The notes: generated from the letters alone by a model not told the origin. Positions 1-11,057 are shown, numbered from the stretch's first letter. The stretch is DNA of 64,000 nucleotides from Prosapia bicincta (GCA_036971475.1 JBAIZL010000006.1:56872898-56936897), one strand, 5' to 3'. Made by a program: numbers and translations.

Positions 1-984
1 TTTATTGTATTTTATTCTCTTGTTATAGTAAAATTTATATTTACCTACTATTATAACTGTAAATTATTGTTACGTTTTATTCATTATTATCTGTAAACTG
101 TTATATTGTTTACCATTGTTATCTTGTTATTTATTGTTGTTTTCCTTTAGATTATATTGTTGGTTGTGTTAATATTTTTCTTTCTTGTTAATTTTAGTGC
201 ATTTTTCAATTAATTTTTCTTTAAATAATGGTTTTGACGATGATAACCAACATAGGTTTTTCGCCAAGAAAAAAATACTTTTAAACCTCAGGTCAGTTTG
301 AATGTTTAGGGAAGATCGTGGTATTCAGCGTACAATTTCATAGTCATGGATATAAGTCTCTTCCCATTACACCAGCGTGTATAGGAAGGATGAGGAGTAG
401 ACTTAGGAAGAGACAGGTCCTCTGGAACCTGGATCATTGCATTACGTGTGCAAGTTTGCATAACCGAAGTACTACCTTTCTAATCGGTACACCTTGACTT
501 GTCTAACTTACAATTTCGTGTAAGGAAGAGATAAGAAGTGAATTAAAAGTAGGACAATGAAATGGATATAATGATACACTGTCCCGGAAGTATGGGTGAT
601 TATGGAATCGCGTTTGTTAGGGTTGTATCCCAGGTAGCCCTCTCTGTCAAGAACATATACACGTTTACTCCTCCTCCCCCTATAAAGGAGGGTTGAAGTG
701 AGTAATAAAGACAGAACTAAGGCAGGACTACTAGAAATAGAGGGAACCGTGGCGTGCGGGTTGTAAAGTTATATTGGCGTAACCCTTCTGTATCAGAGAA
801 CATACTTATCTACCCTTTACGTTTCCTGTGCAATAAGCGGGATAGGAGGGTTATATGGAAGCAGTTTGCCAGTGACTTTTGTTTTTGCAAGGTCCCTAAT
901 CTAAAAGCCCTATTTTATTGGAAACCTTCCTCTCCTTTACATAAAAGGGGCAAGGTATGCAATATAGTTACTCCGTCCCATTTA
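1..984. other. AT-rich DNA, no gene recognised
   Basis: No convincing exon is visible; the short open frames lack recognisable domains. A stretch near 228-275 (TTTGACGATGATAACC followed by an A-rich run) recurs at about 20335-20385, so part of this is a dispersed repeat. The 650-960 part is somewhat richer in G+C but has no recognisable protein. Confidence 0.5.
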
Positions 985-992
985 GCTCAAAA

Positions 993-1090
993 TAAGTGAT
1001 AACATATGATTTCGTAGAACAGCTGATTTTATTATATACGCTATGTAGTAGAACAGCTGTTTAACGCGTAGGTTATTTAACTTTATTTAT
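993..1090 (+). repeat. dispersed repeat family A, partial copy
   Basis: Contains the family signature TGATAACATATGATTT followed by AACAGCTGATTTTA and a GCGTAGGTTAT block. The same order is seen at 1642-3175, 14194-14367 and 15050-15445. Only the central segment is present and it is diverged. The class of the parent element is unknown. Confidence 0.6.
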
Positions 1091-1641
1091 ATTAATTGTA
1101 ATTATTTAATAAAAAGTAACTAAAATTAAATTGCTCTTTGTCGACTTACGATTGTCTTTTATAATATATATATTGAAGAGGTCAGAACAATTTACCAATA
1201 AAGAGAGTTTTTATGGAAACCAACATTTTAGAGTTACTTTATTTGTGCTTTTAAAAAGTATAACACTGTAGTAGGAAGGTCAACCAAGCAAGTCCTGCTT
1301 ACTAATGCTCTTTCCCTCTTCTCTTATTTGTAAATATATTTATTTATTCCGAACTATATGTTTCGCAATATTTAAATATACATATGGTGCCTAGATGAGC
1401 ACAAAATGGAGTGTCAGATAATGACTTTGTTTACGTTCGACCCTTGGGTCATTGATTTTCCCGCTCTACTTGGCTTGCCCTTGGATACCGCTATTCACAA
1501 CAAATGACCTGTTGCTTACACGTAGTTGATGTTGTGCAGGGGGCAATTAACGGGAAGTAGGTTCCGAGAACTGGGCGTTTATCTGTGATTCATTATTCAG
1601 TCCCTTCTCATGGGTGTTTTGAAGAGAATCACATAACGATG
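1091..1641. other. intergenic, nothing recognised
   Basis: AT-rich sequence without a recognisable coding region, microsatellite or terminal repeat. Confidence 0.4.
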
Positions 1642-1874
1642 TGACTTTTAAAGTGAAAATGTCTAAAGCGCGCCTAAAACACTTATTGGATGGACATAAA
1701 CATATAATTTTGCATCAGTGTAATTTCCGTCAGGCCACGCTATGAGTCACCTCAATGGGAATTAAATGATAACATATGATTTTATGCAACATTTGTTTTT
1801 GTTTTATAGGTTATGTTGTATAACAGCAGTTTTAACACGTAGGTTATGTTACATTACTTATTAAACATTGTTAA

Positions 1875-2955
1875 CCCTTTGGACGGCAGCCGCTCGGGCC
1901 GCAGCCCAACTCCTGACCGCCAGCCGCTCTATCAGCGGTACTAGCGAGAACCGCCAAGGCCTGTTTGAACGTTTTTGCACCGGTTTACATTTCGCTCTGT
2001 GCTTTCGTTAGTTTTTATGCAAATGTAATGATTTTTTTTGTTTTATAGATAATTACGTGGGCTATCAACATTTAGTAATTAAAAAAGTGTTACTTGTACA
2101 ACATTATGGATAAATCAATAATACCTAACAGAAAAAAAATTTATACAAAAAATCTACTTTAGATAAAAAATTAGGCAGTAAAAAAAAATATTTTTATGCA
2201 TCGCATAAGTTTTTATTCAATTTAGTAACTAAATATCATACTGTGTGCAAATTTTTACAACTCTACTACAAAAAATAGTTTGTCAAAAACGCATTTGTTG
2301 ACAAGAGAAGTACTTGATTTTTTTTGTGATTTTTTCATTCGGCTGGCAATCAAAAGCAAATATGTTTTGCGACAGTATTTTGTTTGTCCAACAGGCATTT
2401 TTTGCTTCAGGATAGGAGGTATTTCTTTTCTGTTTATTCGTAACGTGCCTGTCAAATGAGTCATCTTCGAATACAAATCCTTGGCCAGTGGAAATGAGGT
2501 AAATAAATTATCTACGGATACGTGAAATCCTTTATTCAAGTAGTTTTCCATGTCTAATAATTTCATAACGACAGTATACGCAAGTCCCTTGTTGACACTT
2601 CCATTATTTTTATCTGTATCTCTTTTGCCTTTGTAAAAAAAAGGACAAACAGTAATGAGAAAACACTAATGAGTAACGACATCGCGCTATATGAGAGCAT
2701 GTGAATTATCAGCTCTGCCCCCGATGACGACAAAAACAAAGAGCTGAGCCAAGGTCACTGGTACTACCATTGTGAAAATTGTTTTCCTGTAGTGTTAGTA
2801 ACTTCAACGAAAGTCCAAAACAATAGAAACAAACTTTAAAAGGGTCTAAATACATCTTAAAAATAATGTTTTCCTGGCGGTCCGATTGATCGGACCGTGG
2901 CGGTTTTCGCCTACATATCGTTGGTCCGATAGATCGGACCTTGGCGTCCAAAGGG
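1875..2955 (-). mobile_element. piggyBac-like DNA transposon, decayed, 1,081 bp, with TTAA target duplication
   Basis: The ends are the inverted repeats CCCTTTGGACG and CGTCCAAAGGG, each bordered outside by TTAA (1871-1874 and 2956-2959), the hallmark of the piggyBac superfamily. Subterminal palindromic motifs occur at both ends: GC-rich CCGCTCGGGCCGCAG-type on the left and two TCCGAT-GATCGGA motifs on the right. The interior holds a transposase fragment on the minus strand. At about 1.1 kb it is far shorter than an autonomous element, so it is an internally deleted, non-autonomous copy. The uninterrupted repeat at about 15270 gives an empty-site comparison. Confidence 0.9.
2255..2566 (-). 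pseudogene. piggyBac-type transposase fragment (catalytic domain)
   Basis: About 100 residues are open. The stretch DNLFTSFPLAKDLY followed by LTGTLRINRKEIP matches the conserved piggyBac/PGBD pattern in which a catalytic Asp is followed by N-F/L-(Y/F)-T-S, a helix, then T-G-T-x-R-x-N-R-K-x-I-P. The N-terminal part and the cysteine-rich C-terminus expected of a roughly 550-600 aa transposase are not readable in this frame. It lies inside the TTAA-flanked element and is a dead remnant. Identification of the family is confident; function is not expected. Confidence 0.88.
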
Positions 2956-3175
2956 TTAAGGGAAGAGGTTATTATTAAATAGTTTTGATAAGTTAATACA
3001 TATATTAATTTATTTAAATGTTGATGAATCTCAATACAAATAATTCAATATAACGACAATATAGAATAGTATATTTTCAATCTAATTTACGGAATGCAAA
3101 CATTTTAGACGCGTCTGATAACAAATGTTTTGGTAATTTCCCATTTCGCATAATTAAATGTTTTTCTGTATATGT

Positions 3176-3550
3176 GGCTATATAGGTTTTCATTTTTGTC
3201 GGCATTCCTCCAAGTGGCTTAGCCTAATTTTTTTAAATTTTGGTTCGTAGTATAGCCCATACAATAAAACCATTATGGCGCAAGCAGCAAGAAATATTTA
3301 TGTCATTTACAATCATTTTTGGGCTGCCTGCTTAAATGGAAACAAATCTGTTATAGTTGTACTAATGTCAATATCATAAGCAAATATTTACCCTGCACGT
3401 AGCGGTCATATTACTTTGCACTAGTAGGCCCTTTATACTGTTTGTGCACAATCTTCCTCAAAGCCTTGTGTATTGTATTCTAGGGGTGGAATAACTATAC
3501 TGCTAACAAATAATTCAAACAAAAACTCTTCAACCACAAATATGTTGAAT
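3176..3550. other. no gene recognised
   Basis: AT-rich sequence. No exon, TIR or tandem structure seen. Confidence 0.35.
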
Positions 3551-3600
3551 CTAGTCTTATGTACATTTCTGTTACCAAATAACTATCCTCAGAGATATGA
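3551..3600 (-). repeat. retroelement tail fragment, probable PLE type
   Basis: The segment CTTATGTACATTTCTGTTAC followed by ACTATCCTCAGAG is nearly the same as the arm of the palindrome at 22753-22982 and as 49472-49520. These tails pair a CTCAGAGG-type end with a small hairpin and a TTTC box, as Penelope-like element ends do. Assignment to PLE is an inference. Confidence 0.4.
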
Positions 3601-3693
3601 CAATACACAATCTGGTGAGAAAATTTTTGTGTGTTTTTTAATAAAAATAAACCAGAGTACACTATTCGAAGTAATTGGTGGTCTATACTATTT

Positions 3694-3694
<1 letters not shown>

Positions 3695-3777
<83 letters not shown>
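3695..3777. repeat. compound (GT)n(TA)n microsatellite
   Basis: A short GT run (3695-3707) passes directly into about 35 TA dinucleotides (3708-3777). The open reading frames across it (Tyr-Ile and Cys-Val repeats) are artefacts. Confidence 0.98.
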
Positions 3778-3782
<5 letters not shown>

Positions 3783-4810
3783 GAGGCATTAAACAAATTA
3801 AAACGAAAAAAATTAATAAAAATTCAAGATACGCCAAAGAATGTTGTTTTTTGTATAACACTGTGATTATATTACAGTTTGTCATTTGTATATTTATTAC
3901 TCTTTTTTAAAATTTTAACATTATGAAAATGTTGTCTTTTTTATCATAGCGCGTCTTTTTCTGAGGTGTTATACCTATCTCATTGCAGAATTGATATTTG
4001 TGTAAATTACCTTTACAATATACTATTTCAAAAGCGTATTTATTTGAATAATATGGTTTTTGTTTGGTTTCTGAGAATATCATAAAAAAATTCTCAACTT
4101 GTGATCCATAGTAAACTACACATTATATCAGACATTTCTTAAAAATAAGAATTAAACTAACTAAAGGTTTGCCATTATTCTGTTTGAGAAAAATACAACT
4201 TCCTCCTAATCCTGTTTCCTTTTAAAACTTCGCTCCTTTCTGAACATCCTTTTCTATTTTATTTCTTGCGGTTTGTTGAAATCAATAATTTTTCCGATGC
4301 CAAATTTGAGTGGGAGTGGAAAAAAGCTCTTTGTGCTTGTACTTGGAAACGATTTATAAAACTGATTTAAAAACTTTGAAAGAATTCCAAGTTTTGTAGC
4401 CTGAAGGATATTAAATACGTAATATTTGTTCGGTATATAAACGTCGCACTTTACTAAACTAAAAGTTTAATTGAAAAGATAACGAGTTTTGCCCGCGGTC
4501 CTTTCCTTAGCGAAGTTAATATTTCCCGAGAGACAGAATGGGCGCACGTCTTCAGATTGCCGCTGGGACGGAAATATAAAATACTAGAAAGTTAATTTAG
4601 CAAGAACTCCGCTGTTAGCCTTAAGGAGCATTTTCATCGCTCTGACTGACAGGTCTGTAATTGTGCTTCCTTCTTGGGCACCGGTCCAACGAGGTGTCAC
4701 ATCAAATATTCCCTTGGGATTTGTTTGGAGACATATGCTACCCTGCGGCTAGTATGCATGCAGTAGCAGCCTTACTAAACTGTACAGTTTTCCCACATAA
4801 TTTGTGGAAA
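3778..4810. other. no gene recognised
   Basis: AT-rich DNA with no recognisable gene. The end (4500-4800) is less AT-rich but shows no domain or clear splice structure. Confidence 0.35.
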
Positions 4811-4812
4811 AT

Positions 4813-5375
4813 TTCTCTCACCCCCTCCTTCGCTTTCTCTTTCTTACTCTCCCTCCCTCTGTCTTACTCTCCCTCCCTCTCGCTCTTACTCTCCCTCCCT
4901 CCCTCTCGCTCTTACTTCCCTCCCTCTCTCCCCCCTTCACCCTTGGCTTTCTTTTTCTTACTCTCCCTCCCTCTCTCTCTTACTCTCCCTTCCTCTCTCT
5001 CTCTCTCTTACTCTCCCACCCTCTCTCTTACTCTCGCTCCCTCTCTCTCTTACTCTCCTTCCCTCTCTCTCTTACTCTCCCTCCCTCTCTCTCTTACTCT
5101 CCCTCTCTCTCTTACTCTCAATCCCTCTCTCTTACTCTCCCTCCCTCTCTCTTACTCTCCCTCCCTCTCTCTCTTACTCTCCCTCCCTCTCTCTCTTACT
5201 CTCCCTCCCTCTCTCTCTTACTCTCCCTCCCTCTTTTTCTTACTCTCCCTTCTTCTCTTTCTTACTCTCCCTCCCTCTCTCTTATTCTCCCTCCCTCTCT
5301 CTCTACCTCTCTCTCTCTTACTCTCCCTCCCTCTCTCTTTTACTCTCCCTCCCCCTCTCTCTCTCTCGCTCTTTC
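4813..5375. repeat. long polypyrimidine CT-rich minisatellite
   Basis: About 560 bases almost purely C and T on the plus strand, built from variants of CTCCCTCCCTCTCTCTCTTA (about 20-22 bp). A shorter related CT tract follows at 5430-5500. The Ser/Leu/Pro-rich open frames here are by-products of the repeat. Homopurine-homopyrimidine tracts of this length can form triplex structures. Confidence 0.95.
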
Positions 5376-5540
5376 AGCATATTATTAAGGACATTATTTA
5401 GATACGAAAGTTGTATAACCAAGCCCTATATCTCCCTCTCTTTCTCTCTATCTTCCTCTCCCTCTCGCCTTCTTTCTCTCTTTCTTTCTGTCCCTCTCAC
5501 GCTCTTTTATAATATGGACATTATTTAGTAACTAAAGTTA

Positions 5541-5620
5541 TATAGCAAAGCATTAATCAAGCGTAAGAAAAGTTCGTTCTTATTTTAACCTTTATTTAAA
5601 TAAATTACCCGCATTCTCAT
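5541..5620 (+). repeat. 80-bp direct repeat, left copy
   Basis: Starts TATAGCAAAGCATTAATC and is repeated almost perfectly at 5951-6030. A truncated third copy of its start (TATAGCAAAGCATTAAT) lies at 5648-5664. The copies bracket the (TA)n-PLE-(TA)n block. Confidence 0.9.
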
Positions 5621-5667
5621 ATAATATGGAGATTATTTACGCTCTCTTATAATATTATAGCAAAGCA

Positions 5668-5671
<4 letters not shown>

Positions 5672-5730
<59 letters not shown>
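5672..5730. repeat. (TA)n microsatellite
   Basis: About 29 TA dinucleotides immediately left of the PLE-type tail at 5731. Confidence 0.97.
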
Positions 5731-5733
<3 letters not shown>

Positions 5734-5862
5734 TGATTCGTATTAATATCTGGAGTACATCCGTACATTCTGTAGTGCATGAATTCGCAGTTCCGACGTT
5801 TCGCTAGAATCTCATCCAGCTTTGACGAGGTGAACCCAACAACAGTTGAAGAGCGAATATAA
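5731..5862 (-). mobile_element. Penelope-like element tail fragment embedded in (TA)n
   Basis: The 130-bp segment matches the arms of the palindrome at 11052-11295 (ATCTGGAGTACATCCGT, GACGTTTCGCTAGAATCTCA, GACGAGGTGAACCCAACAAC). Read on the minus strand it has GCTGGATGAG, a short hairpin and CGAAACGTC. That layout resembles PLE ends, which are known in other animals to carry hammerhead ribozyme motifs. It is a single copy here, with (TA)n on both sides. The PLE assignment is an inference from the tail signature; no RT is attached. Confidence 0.55.
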
Positions 5863-5888
5863 TATATATTATATAATATATTATAATA

Positions 5889-5894
<6 letters not shown>

Positions 5895-5954
<60 letters not shown>
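5895..5954. repeat. (TA)n microsatellite
   Basis: About 30 TA dinucleotides, preceded by an imperfect AT-only stretch from 5860, directly right of the PLE-type tail. Confidence 0.97.
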
Positions 5955-5955
<1 letters not shown>

Positions 5956-6030
5956 CAAAGCATTAATCAAGCGTAACAAAAGTTCGTTCTTATTTTAACC
6001 TTTATTTAAATAAATTACCAGCATTCTCAG
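5951..6030 (+). repeat. 80-bp direct repeat, right copy
   Basis: Near-identical to 5541-5620, with single-base differences such as GTAAGAAAAG versus GTAACAAAAG. Confidence 0.9.
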
Positions 6031-6604
6031 CATCGCGATGCGTATTTCTCCCCATTCCCTATTTCAGAGGCTCATTATGTTCTCTCCTTCTCCCTACAAA
6101 TTTCCTCTGTCCTTTCTTAACCTTCTTCTTGCAAGGGTTGAAACGGAAGGACATTTCTTTGTCACCCCGATAGCCAAGACTAATTCATGTAAGTGCCCTG
6201 CACACGATGTTATAACTTCTCCTATTTCCAGGGGATCATTACCCCTCTGTTATTTCCTTAGTCGTGCCTAATTGTATTGCTCTTCTTAATCCTTCCTCTT
6301 ACAAGAAACTACATGGGGTAAAAACGTCTGTATGACTCCATTAGAGAGTGGGTATAGTACAGGTATGAGACCCTGCACACAGGCTGTGAAAGGGGACTTG
6401 ACGTTCCTTCCTTTGCAGGCGACAACAGACGATACTGTCCGGTTGCTTTTCAACCACAAAAGTAATATAGGTGTCTTCGATATTTTCTTTTAGAAACATT
6501 TTCTTATCATTAAACTATCTAAAGAGTGGCGCCTCCAGTGGAGAAACTGTAAAGTACTTCAAGAAACTAGAAATCTTTTTATAGAAAAACTGTTGATCAT
6601 AGAA
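6031..6604. other. no gene recognised
   Basis: Slightly less AT-rich than its surroundings; no recognisable protein, RNA or terminal repeat. Confidence 0.35.
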
Positions 6605-8683
6605 TCAAAGATAATTATTTTAATAATGCAAAGCTTCAGTAGCTAGTTTGTTGCCCTTATCAGGCCTGTTGTGCTATAAAACACAAAGTCCTTACATTCA
6701 AATGAGTAATTTTAGGAGGCGAAATATCAAACCTCCTACACTTCACTAAGAACTTCCGTTGATTCAGTAGCTAGTTTGTTGCCCTTATCAGGCCTGTTGT
6801 GCTATAAAACACAAAGTCCTTACATTCAAATGAGTAATTTTAGGAGGCGAAATATCAAACCTCCTACACTTCACTAAGAACTTCCGTTGATTCAGTAGCT
6901 AGTTTGTTGCCCTTATCAGGCCTGTTGTGCTATAAAACACAAAGTCCTTACATTCAAATGAGTAATTTTAGGAGGCGAAATATCAAACCTCCTACACTTC
7001 ACTAAGAACTTCCGTTGATTCAGTAGCTAGTTTGTTGCCCTTATCAGGCCTGTTGTGCTATAAAACACAAAGTCCTTACATTCAAATGAGTAATTTTAGG
7101 AGGCGAAATATCAAACCTCCTACACTTCACTAAGAACTTCCGTTGATTCAGTAGCTAGTTTGTTGCCCTTATCAGGCCTGTTGTGCTATAAAACACAAAG
7201 TCCTTACATTCAAATGAGTAATTTTAGGAGGCGAAATATCAAACCTCCTACACTTCACTAAGAACTTCCGTTGATTCAGTAGCTAGTTTGTTGCCCTTAT
7301 CAGGCCTGTTGTGCTATAAAACACAAAGTCCTTACATTCAAATGAGTAATTTTAGGAGGCGAAATATCAAACCTCCTACACTTCACTAAGAACTTCCGTT
7401 GATTCAGTAGCTAGTTTGTTGCCCTTATCAGGCCTGTTGTGCTATAAAACACAAAGTCCTTACATTCAAATGAGTAATTTTAGGAGGCGAAATATCAAAC
7501 CTCCTACACTTCACTAAGAACTTCCGTTGATTCAGTAGCTAGTTTGTTGCCCTTATCAGGCCTGTTGTGCTATAAAACACAAAGTCCTTACATTCAAATG
7601 AGTAATTTTAGGAGGCGAAATATCAAACCTCCTACACTTCACTAAGAACTTCCGTTGATTCAGTAGCTAGTTTGTTGCCCTTATCAGGCCTGTTGTGCTA
7701 TAAAACACAAAGTCCTTACATTCAAATGAGTAATTTTAGGAGGCGAAATATCAAACCTCCTACACTTCACTAACAACTTCCGTTGATTCAGTAGCTAGTT
7801 TGTTGCCCTTATCAGGCCTGTTGTCCTATAAAACACAAAGTCCTTACATTCAAATGAGTAATTTTAGGAGGCGAAATATCAAATCTCCTACACTTCACTA
7901 AGAACTTCCGTTGATTCAGTAGCTAGTTTGTTGCCCTTATCAGGCCTGTTGTCCTATAAAACACAAAGTCCTTACATTCAAATGAGTAATTTTAGGAGGC
8001 GAAATATCAAACCTCCTACACTTCACTAAGAACTTCCGTTGATTCAGTAGCTAGTTTGTTGCCCTTATCAGGCCTGTTGTGCTATAAAACACAAAGTCCT
8101 TACATTCAAATGAGTAATTTTAGGAGGCGAAATATCAAACCTCCTACACTTCACTAAGAACTTCCGTTGATTCAGTAGCTAGTTTGTTGCCCTTATCAGG
8201 TCTGTTGTGCTATAAAACACAAAGTCCTTACATTCAAATGAGTAATTTTAGGAGGCGAAATATCAACCCTCCTACACTTCACTAAGAACTTCCGTTGATT
8301 CAGTAGCTAGTTTGTTGCCCTTATCAGGCCTGTTCTGCTATAAAACACAAAGTCCTTACATTCAAATGAGTAATTTTAGGAGGCGAAATATCAAACCTCC
8401 TACACTTCACTAAGAACTTCCGTTGATTCAGTAGCTAGTTTGTTGCCCTTATCAGGCCTGTTGTGCTATAAAACACAAAGTCCTTACATTCAAATGAGTA
8501 ATTTTAGGAGGCGAAATATCAAACCCCTACACTTCACTAAGAACTTCCGTTGAGCTACAGCTCTACAAACTTTCCTCTACACATTTGAATTTTAAATGTG
8601 AGGACTTTTCTATAGCACAACAGGGTTGATAAGGGCAACGAACTAACTGCCGTAGCGTTGCATTATTAAATAAATAACTTTGA
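6605..8683. mobile_element. fold-back/MITE-like element with amplified left arm
   Basis: The left end (from TCAAAG at 6605) and the right end (to CTTTGA at 8683) are diverged inverted copies of each other over roughly 100 bp. Both arms, read inward, contain TTTAATAATGCAA, then TTGCCCTTATCA and CTGTTGTGCTATA, then AGTCCTNACATT. The interior of the left arm is tandemly repeated 15 times. No transposase is present and no clear target duplication was found, so the superfamily is unknown. Confidence 0.75.
6635..8553 (+). repeat. 128-bp tandem array, 15 copies
   Basis: Unit starts (TTCAGTAGCTAGTTTGTTGC) occur every 128 bp: 6635, 6763, 6891, 7019 and so on to 8427. Copies are nearly identical, with only scattered single-base changes and a one-base deletion in the last, which implies recent amplification or homogenisation. 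The unit contains the element's left arm. Confidence 0.98.
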
Positions 8684-9128
8684 CTCGACTATCAACGGTT
8701 TATTAATTTATTTTCCTGCGTATTTTACTTGAAGGGCTATGTAAAAAGTTAACAAAAAAATCGATTAATTTAATGTAAGTTGTTATTTCATTCATTTCGA
8801 TCGGTTTTTTGCATTTCTAAATTAGGTTACTTTATTCTAGTCTCGGCACTTTAGAGGATTCTTGGTTCCTAACATTGTCATAAAGTGACTGCCCGTGACA
8901 CTTGCATAACTTGGGAGAATAAAGAGGAGTAAAAGCGATTAGCTATTAGTAGAGAAAGGGCAATGATCATCTGACTGGGCAGGGATGGTTTACTCACCTT
9001 AAATTTACCTGCTCTCAGCTGGGGGAAGGGCGCTACTTGCTGAGAGCGGGGAAAGATAGGGGTAATAATATATTTGAAACCTTGTAGATCACTGTTACAG
9101 GATTTTTGGTTATTTATATCATTTTAAT
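8684..9128. other. no gene recognised
   Basis: AT-rich flank of the fold-back element; no recognisable gene. Confidence 0.35.
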
Positions 9129-9520
9129 ATAGTTTCAAGGCATTTTTTTCGTGTCCATTTTTTTTTTTTTTAGATAGCATCGTGGGTCTTCAAAACTGCG
9201 TCCGCCAGCCTCAAAGCATTCACACTGTAGAGGACCTCTTGGATTTCCGAAGCCAGTGGCACCATTCCTAGTCGCAAGATATGTGGAACAAGGGCTGGGC
9301 ATTCGAGAATGTGGTCTGGCGTGAGATGGGTATCAAGAACTGTTCCGATGCCCATCTCACGCCAGACCACATTCTCGAATGCCCAGCCCTTGTTCCACAT
9401 ATCTTGCGACTAGGAATGGTGCCACTGGCTTCGGAACTCCACCTTGAGGCTGGCGGACGCAGTTTTGAAGACCCACGATGCTATCTAAAAAACCATGGAC
9501 ACGAAAAAAAATAGTTTCAA
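9129..9520. mobile_element. head-to-head inverted dimer of a non-LTR retrotransposon 3' tail
   Basis: A palindrome of about 365 bp with a short centre near 9330-9350. Each arm, read outward, encodes the same C-terminal peptide including TPDHILECPALVPHIL, the kind of HxxxxC tail found downstream of RNase H in I/Jockey-type elements, and then ends in an A-rich tract. The T-rich tract is therefore at the left edge and the A-rich tract at the right edge. The arms differ by an internal indel of about 24 bp. The unit is bounded by the 10-bp direct repeat ATAGTTTCAA (9129-9138 and 9511-9520), indicating that the dimer was inserted as one event. Confidence 0.8.
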
Positions 9521-10740
9521 CTACTAAGAGGTATTTTCACTAACAGAAATATTGTTAACGGTGTTTGAACTGTGTTTAAGAAATATTCCGTGGTTTATAT
9601 AATTTAATTTCTACGAGTGTTTATTCACCCTAGCGTTTGGTCGCGCAGCGTATCTTGGCAAGATTATGTGCATTATTTGGCAACGATTCGAGCCAGCTGC
9701 GTGATAAGACCCCGTCAGATAATGTCGCACTGCGGGAAACGGCACGCATTTATAAACACGCCAGCGGATTCTCGTGCGTCATATTATGCCAGTTTTTTCG
9801 CTTTTTATACAAACATTTACAAAAATTACTATTTCATTGAACAACATACATTTTTCAACCAGATTGTTTAGGCTTTGTTAATGTACCCGTGATTTCTCCT
9901 TTCGCATTATACATTTCTATCCATACTTTAAAGCTTAAAACTAAATTTCAAATTCTATAAAATACAAATGCAGCCTTTTCTGATAAATTTTAAATTTTAT
10001 TAATTTATTTTTTTATGTAAGACGTCTTTAAAGTTATTTTACATTATATGTTTATATTAAGTTTATAAATTAGGTTTGTGTATTGAGGAGAACAATATGT
10101 CAATTAATGTCAGCATGGTTCAAGATGGTTCGGAAATATTCGGCTCCGCAGCCGAGTGTACACGAACGTGAGATTGACTTGAACAATTAATTTAAACAGC
10201 TGTAACAATCGCTCCGAACGAGAGATTAACTTGCACAATTAATTTAAACTACTAAAACCGCTGTAACAATCGCGCTGTCACGTTACCTGATTTTCTGAAT
10301 AGAATCATAAATCTACGTGTAAGTAGAATGAGGAATGACAAATTAAGGGAAATCTAAGTTGTATGCTGAAAAGAAATGGACGAATATACCCTTCCATGAC
10401 GTCATCATAGACTCTTGGCGGAGAAATGCTTACCCTCACTTCGGCCACTGTGCTAATGCATGTACGACACATGGTGAATGCGCTGATAAATTCCGTCACT
10501 TCATCAGCCGTTTAGAGCTTACAGACGTAACAATCAAGCTTACACTTTCTGATTGCGATGAGTTCGTAGACGTCATATTATCGAGGAAGTCATATTATTG
10601 AGGTTAGGTAACAGATCTGTTTGCGGTAATGTTGTTAAACATTTAAAACAACCGTCAAGTGTTTCAATTTGCAATTTCTATTTTGTTGAAAGTGAATACG
10701 TCAATTTACAGTGTTTTGAGACGCAATGTTTCTTTGTGTA
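9521..10740. other. no gene recognised
   Basis: Short open frames lack recognisable domains. A diverged tandem duplication of about 60 bp (GAACGTGAGATTGACTTG / GAACGAGAGATTAACTTG) occurs at 10163-10270. Confidence 0.35.
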
Positions 10741-10752
10741 TTGTTTTTGTTG

Positions 10753-10754
<2 letters not shown>

Positions 10755-10786
<32 letters not shown>
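10755..10786. repeat. (TA)n microsatellite
   Basis: About 15 TA dinucleotides. Confidence 0.95.
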
Positions 10787-10794
<8 letters not shown>

Positions 10795-10839
10795 AATTTA
10801 AAATATTTCAAAAACAAGAATACTTTTAATAAATATATT

Positions 10840-10890
10840 TATTCAAAGCTTTTCGCCGATAAAATAGTACCAGCATCTTCTGGAAAATAA
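10840..10890 (-). repeat. possible PLE tail
   Basis: On the minus strand CCAGAAGATGCTGG is followed by a short AT loop and CGGCGAAAAGC. The layout (GAAGATG, hairpin, GAAA) is common to PLE ends. It is short and diverged, so the call is tentative. Confidence 0.3.
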
Positions 10891-10977
10891 TTGTCTAATA
10901 AAATATTTTTACAAAATTGTATTTGTTTTAGAAATATTTGTAATTCATTAACTATATTACAAGAAAACATCACCATA

Positions 10978-10982
<5 letters not shown>

Positions 10983-11052
<70 letters not shown>
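10983..11052. repeat. (TA)n microsatellite
   Basis: About 35 TA dinucleotides abutting the left arm of the palindrome at 11052. Confidence 0.97.

Positions 11053-11057
<5 letters not shown>

Larger units (their letters stand above)
1642..3175 (+). repeat. dispersed repeat family A, copy interrupted by piggyBac-like element
   Basis: The two flanks (1642-1874 and 2956-3175) align in order with one uninterrupted stretch starting at 15050. Shared landmarks are TTGGATGGACATAAACAT, the CATATGATTT block, ACACGTAGGTTATGTTACAT, GGTTATTATTAAATAG and CTCAATACAAATAATT. The piggyBac-like element lies between the two halves at a TTAA that occurs once in the 15-kb copy. Confidence 0.75.

Noticed and set aside
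754..999. 81-codon plus-strand open frame
   Set aside because: No recognisable domain, initiation context or splice signals, and it runs into a dispersed repeat.
4661..5401. 246-codon Ser/Leu/Pro-rich open frame
   Set aside because: Covers the CT-rich pyrimidine tract; overlapping frames are also open. Low-complexity artefact.
9170..9514. Two overlapping genes on opposite strands with the same peptide
   Set aside because: The two frames are the arms of a palindrome of one retrotransposon tail, not two genes.
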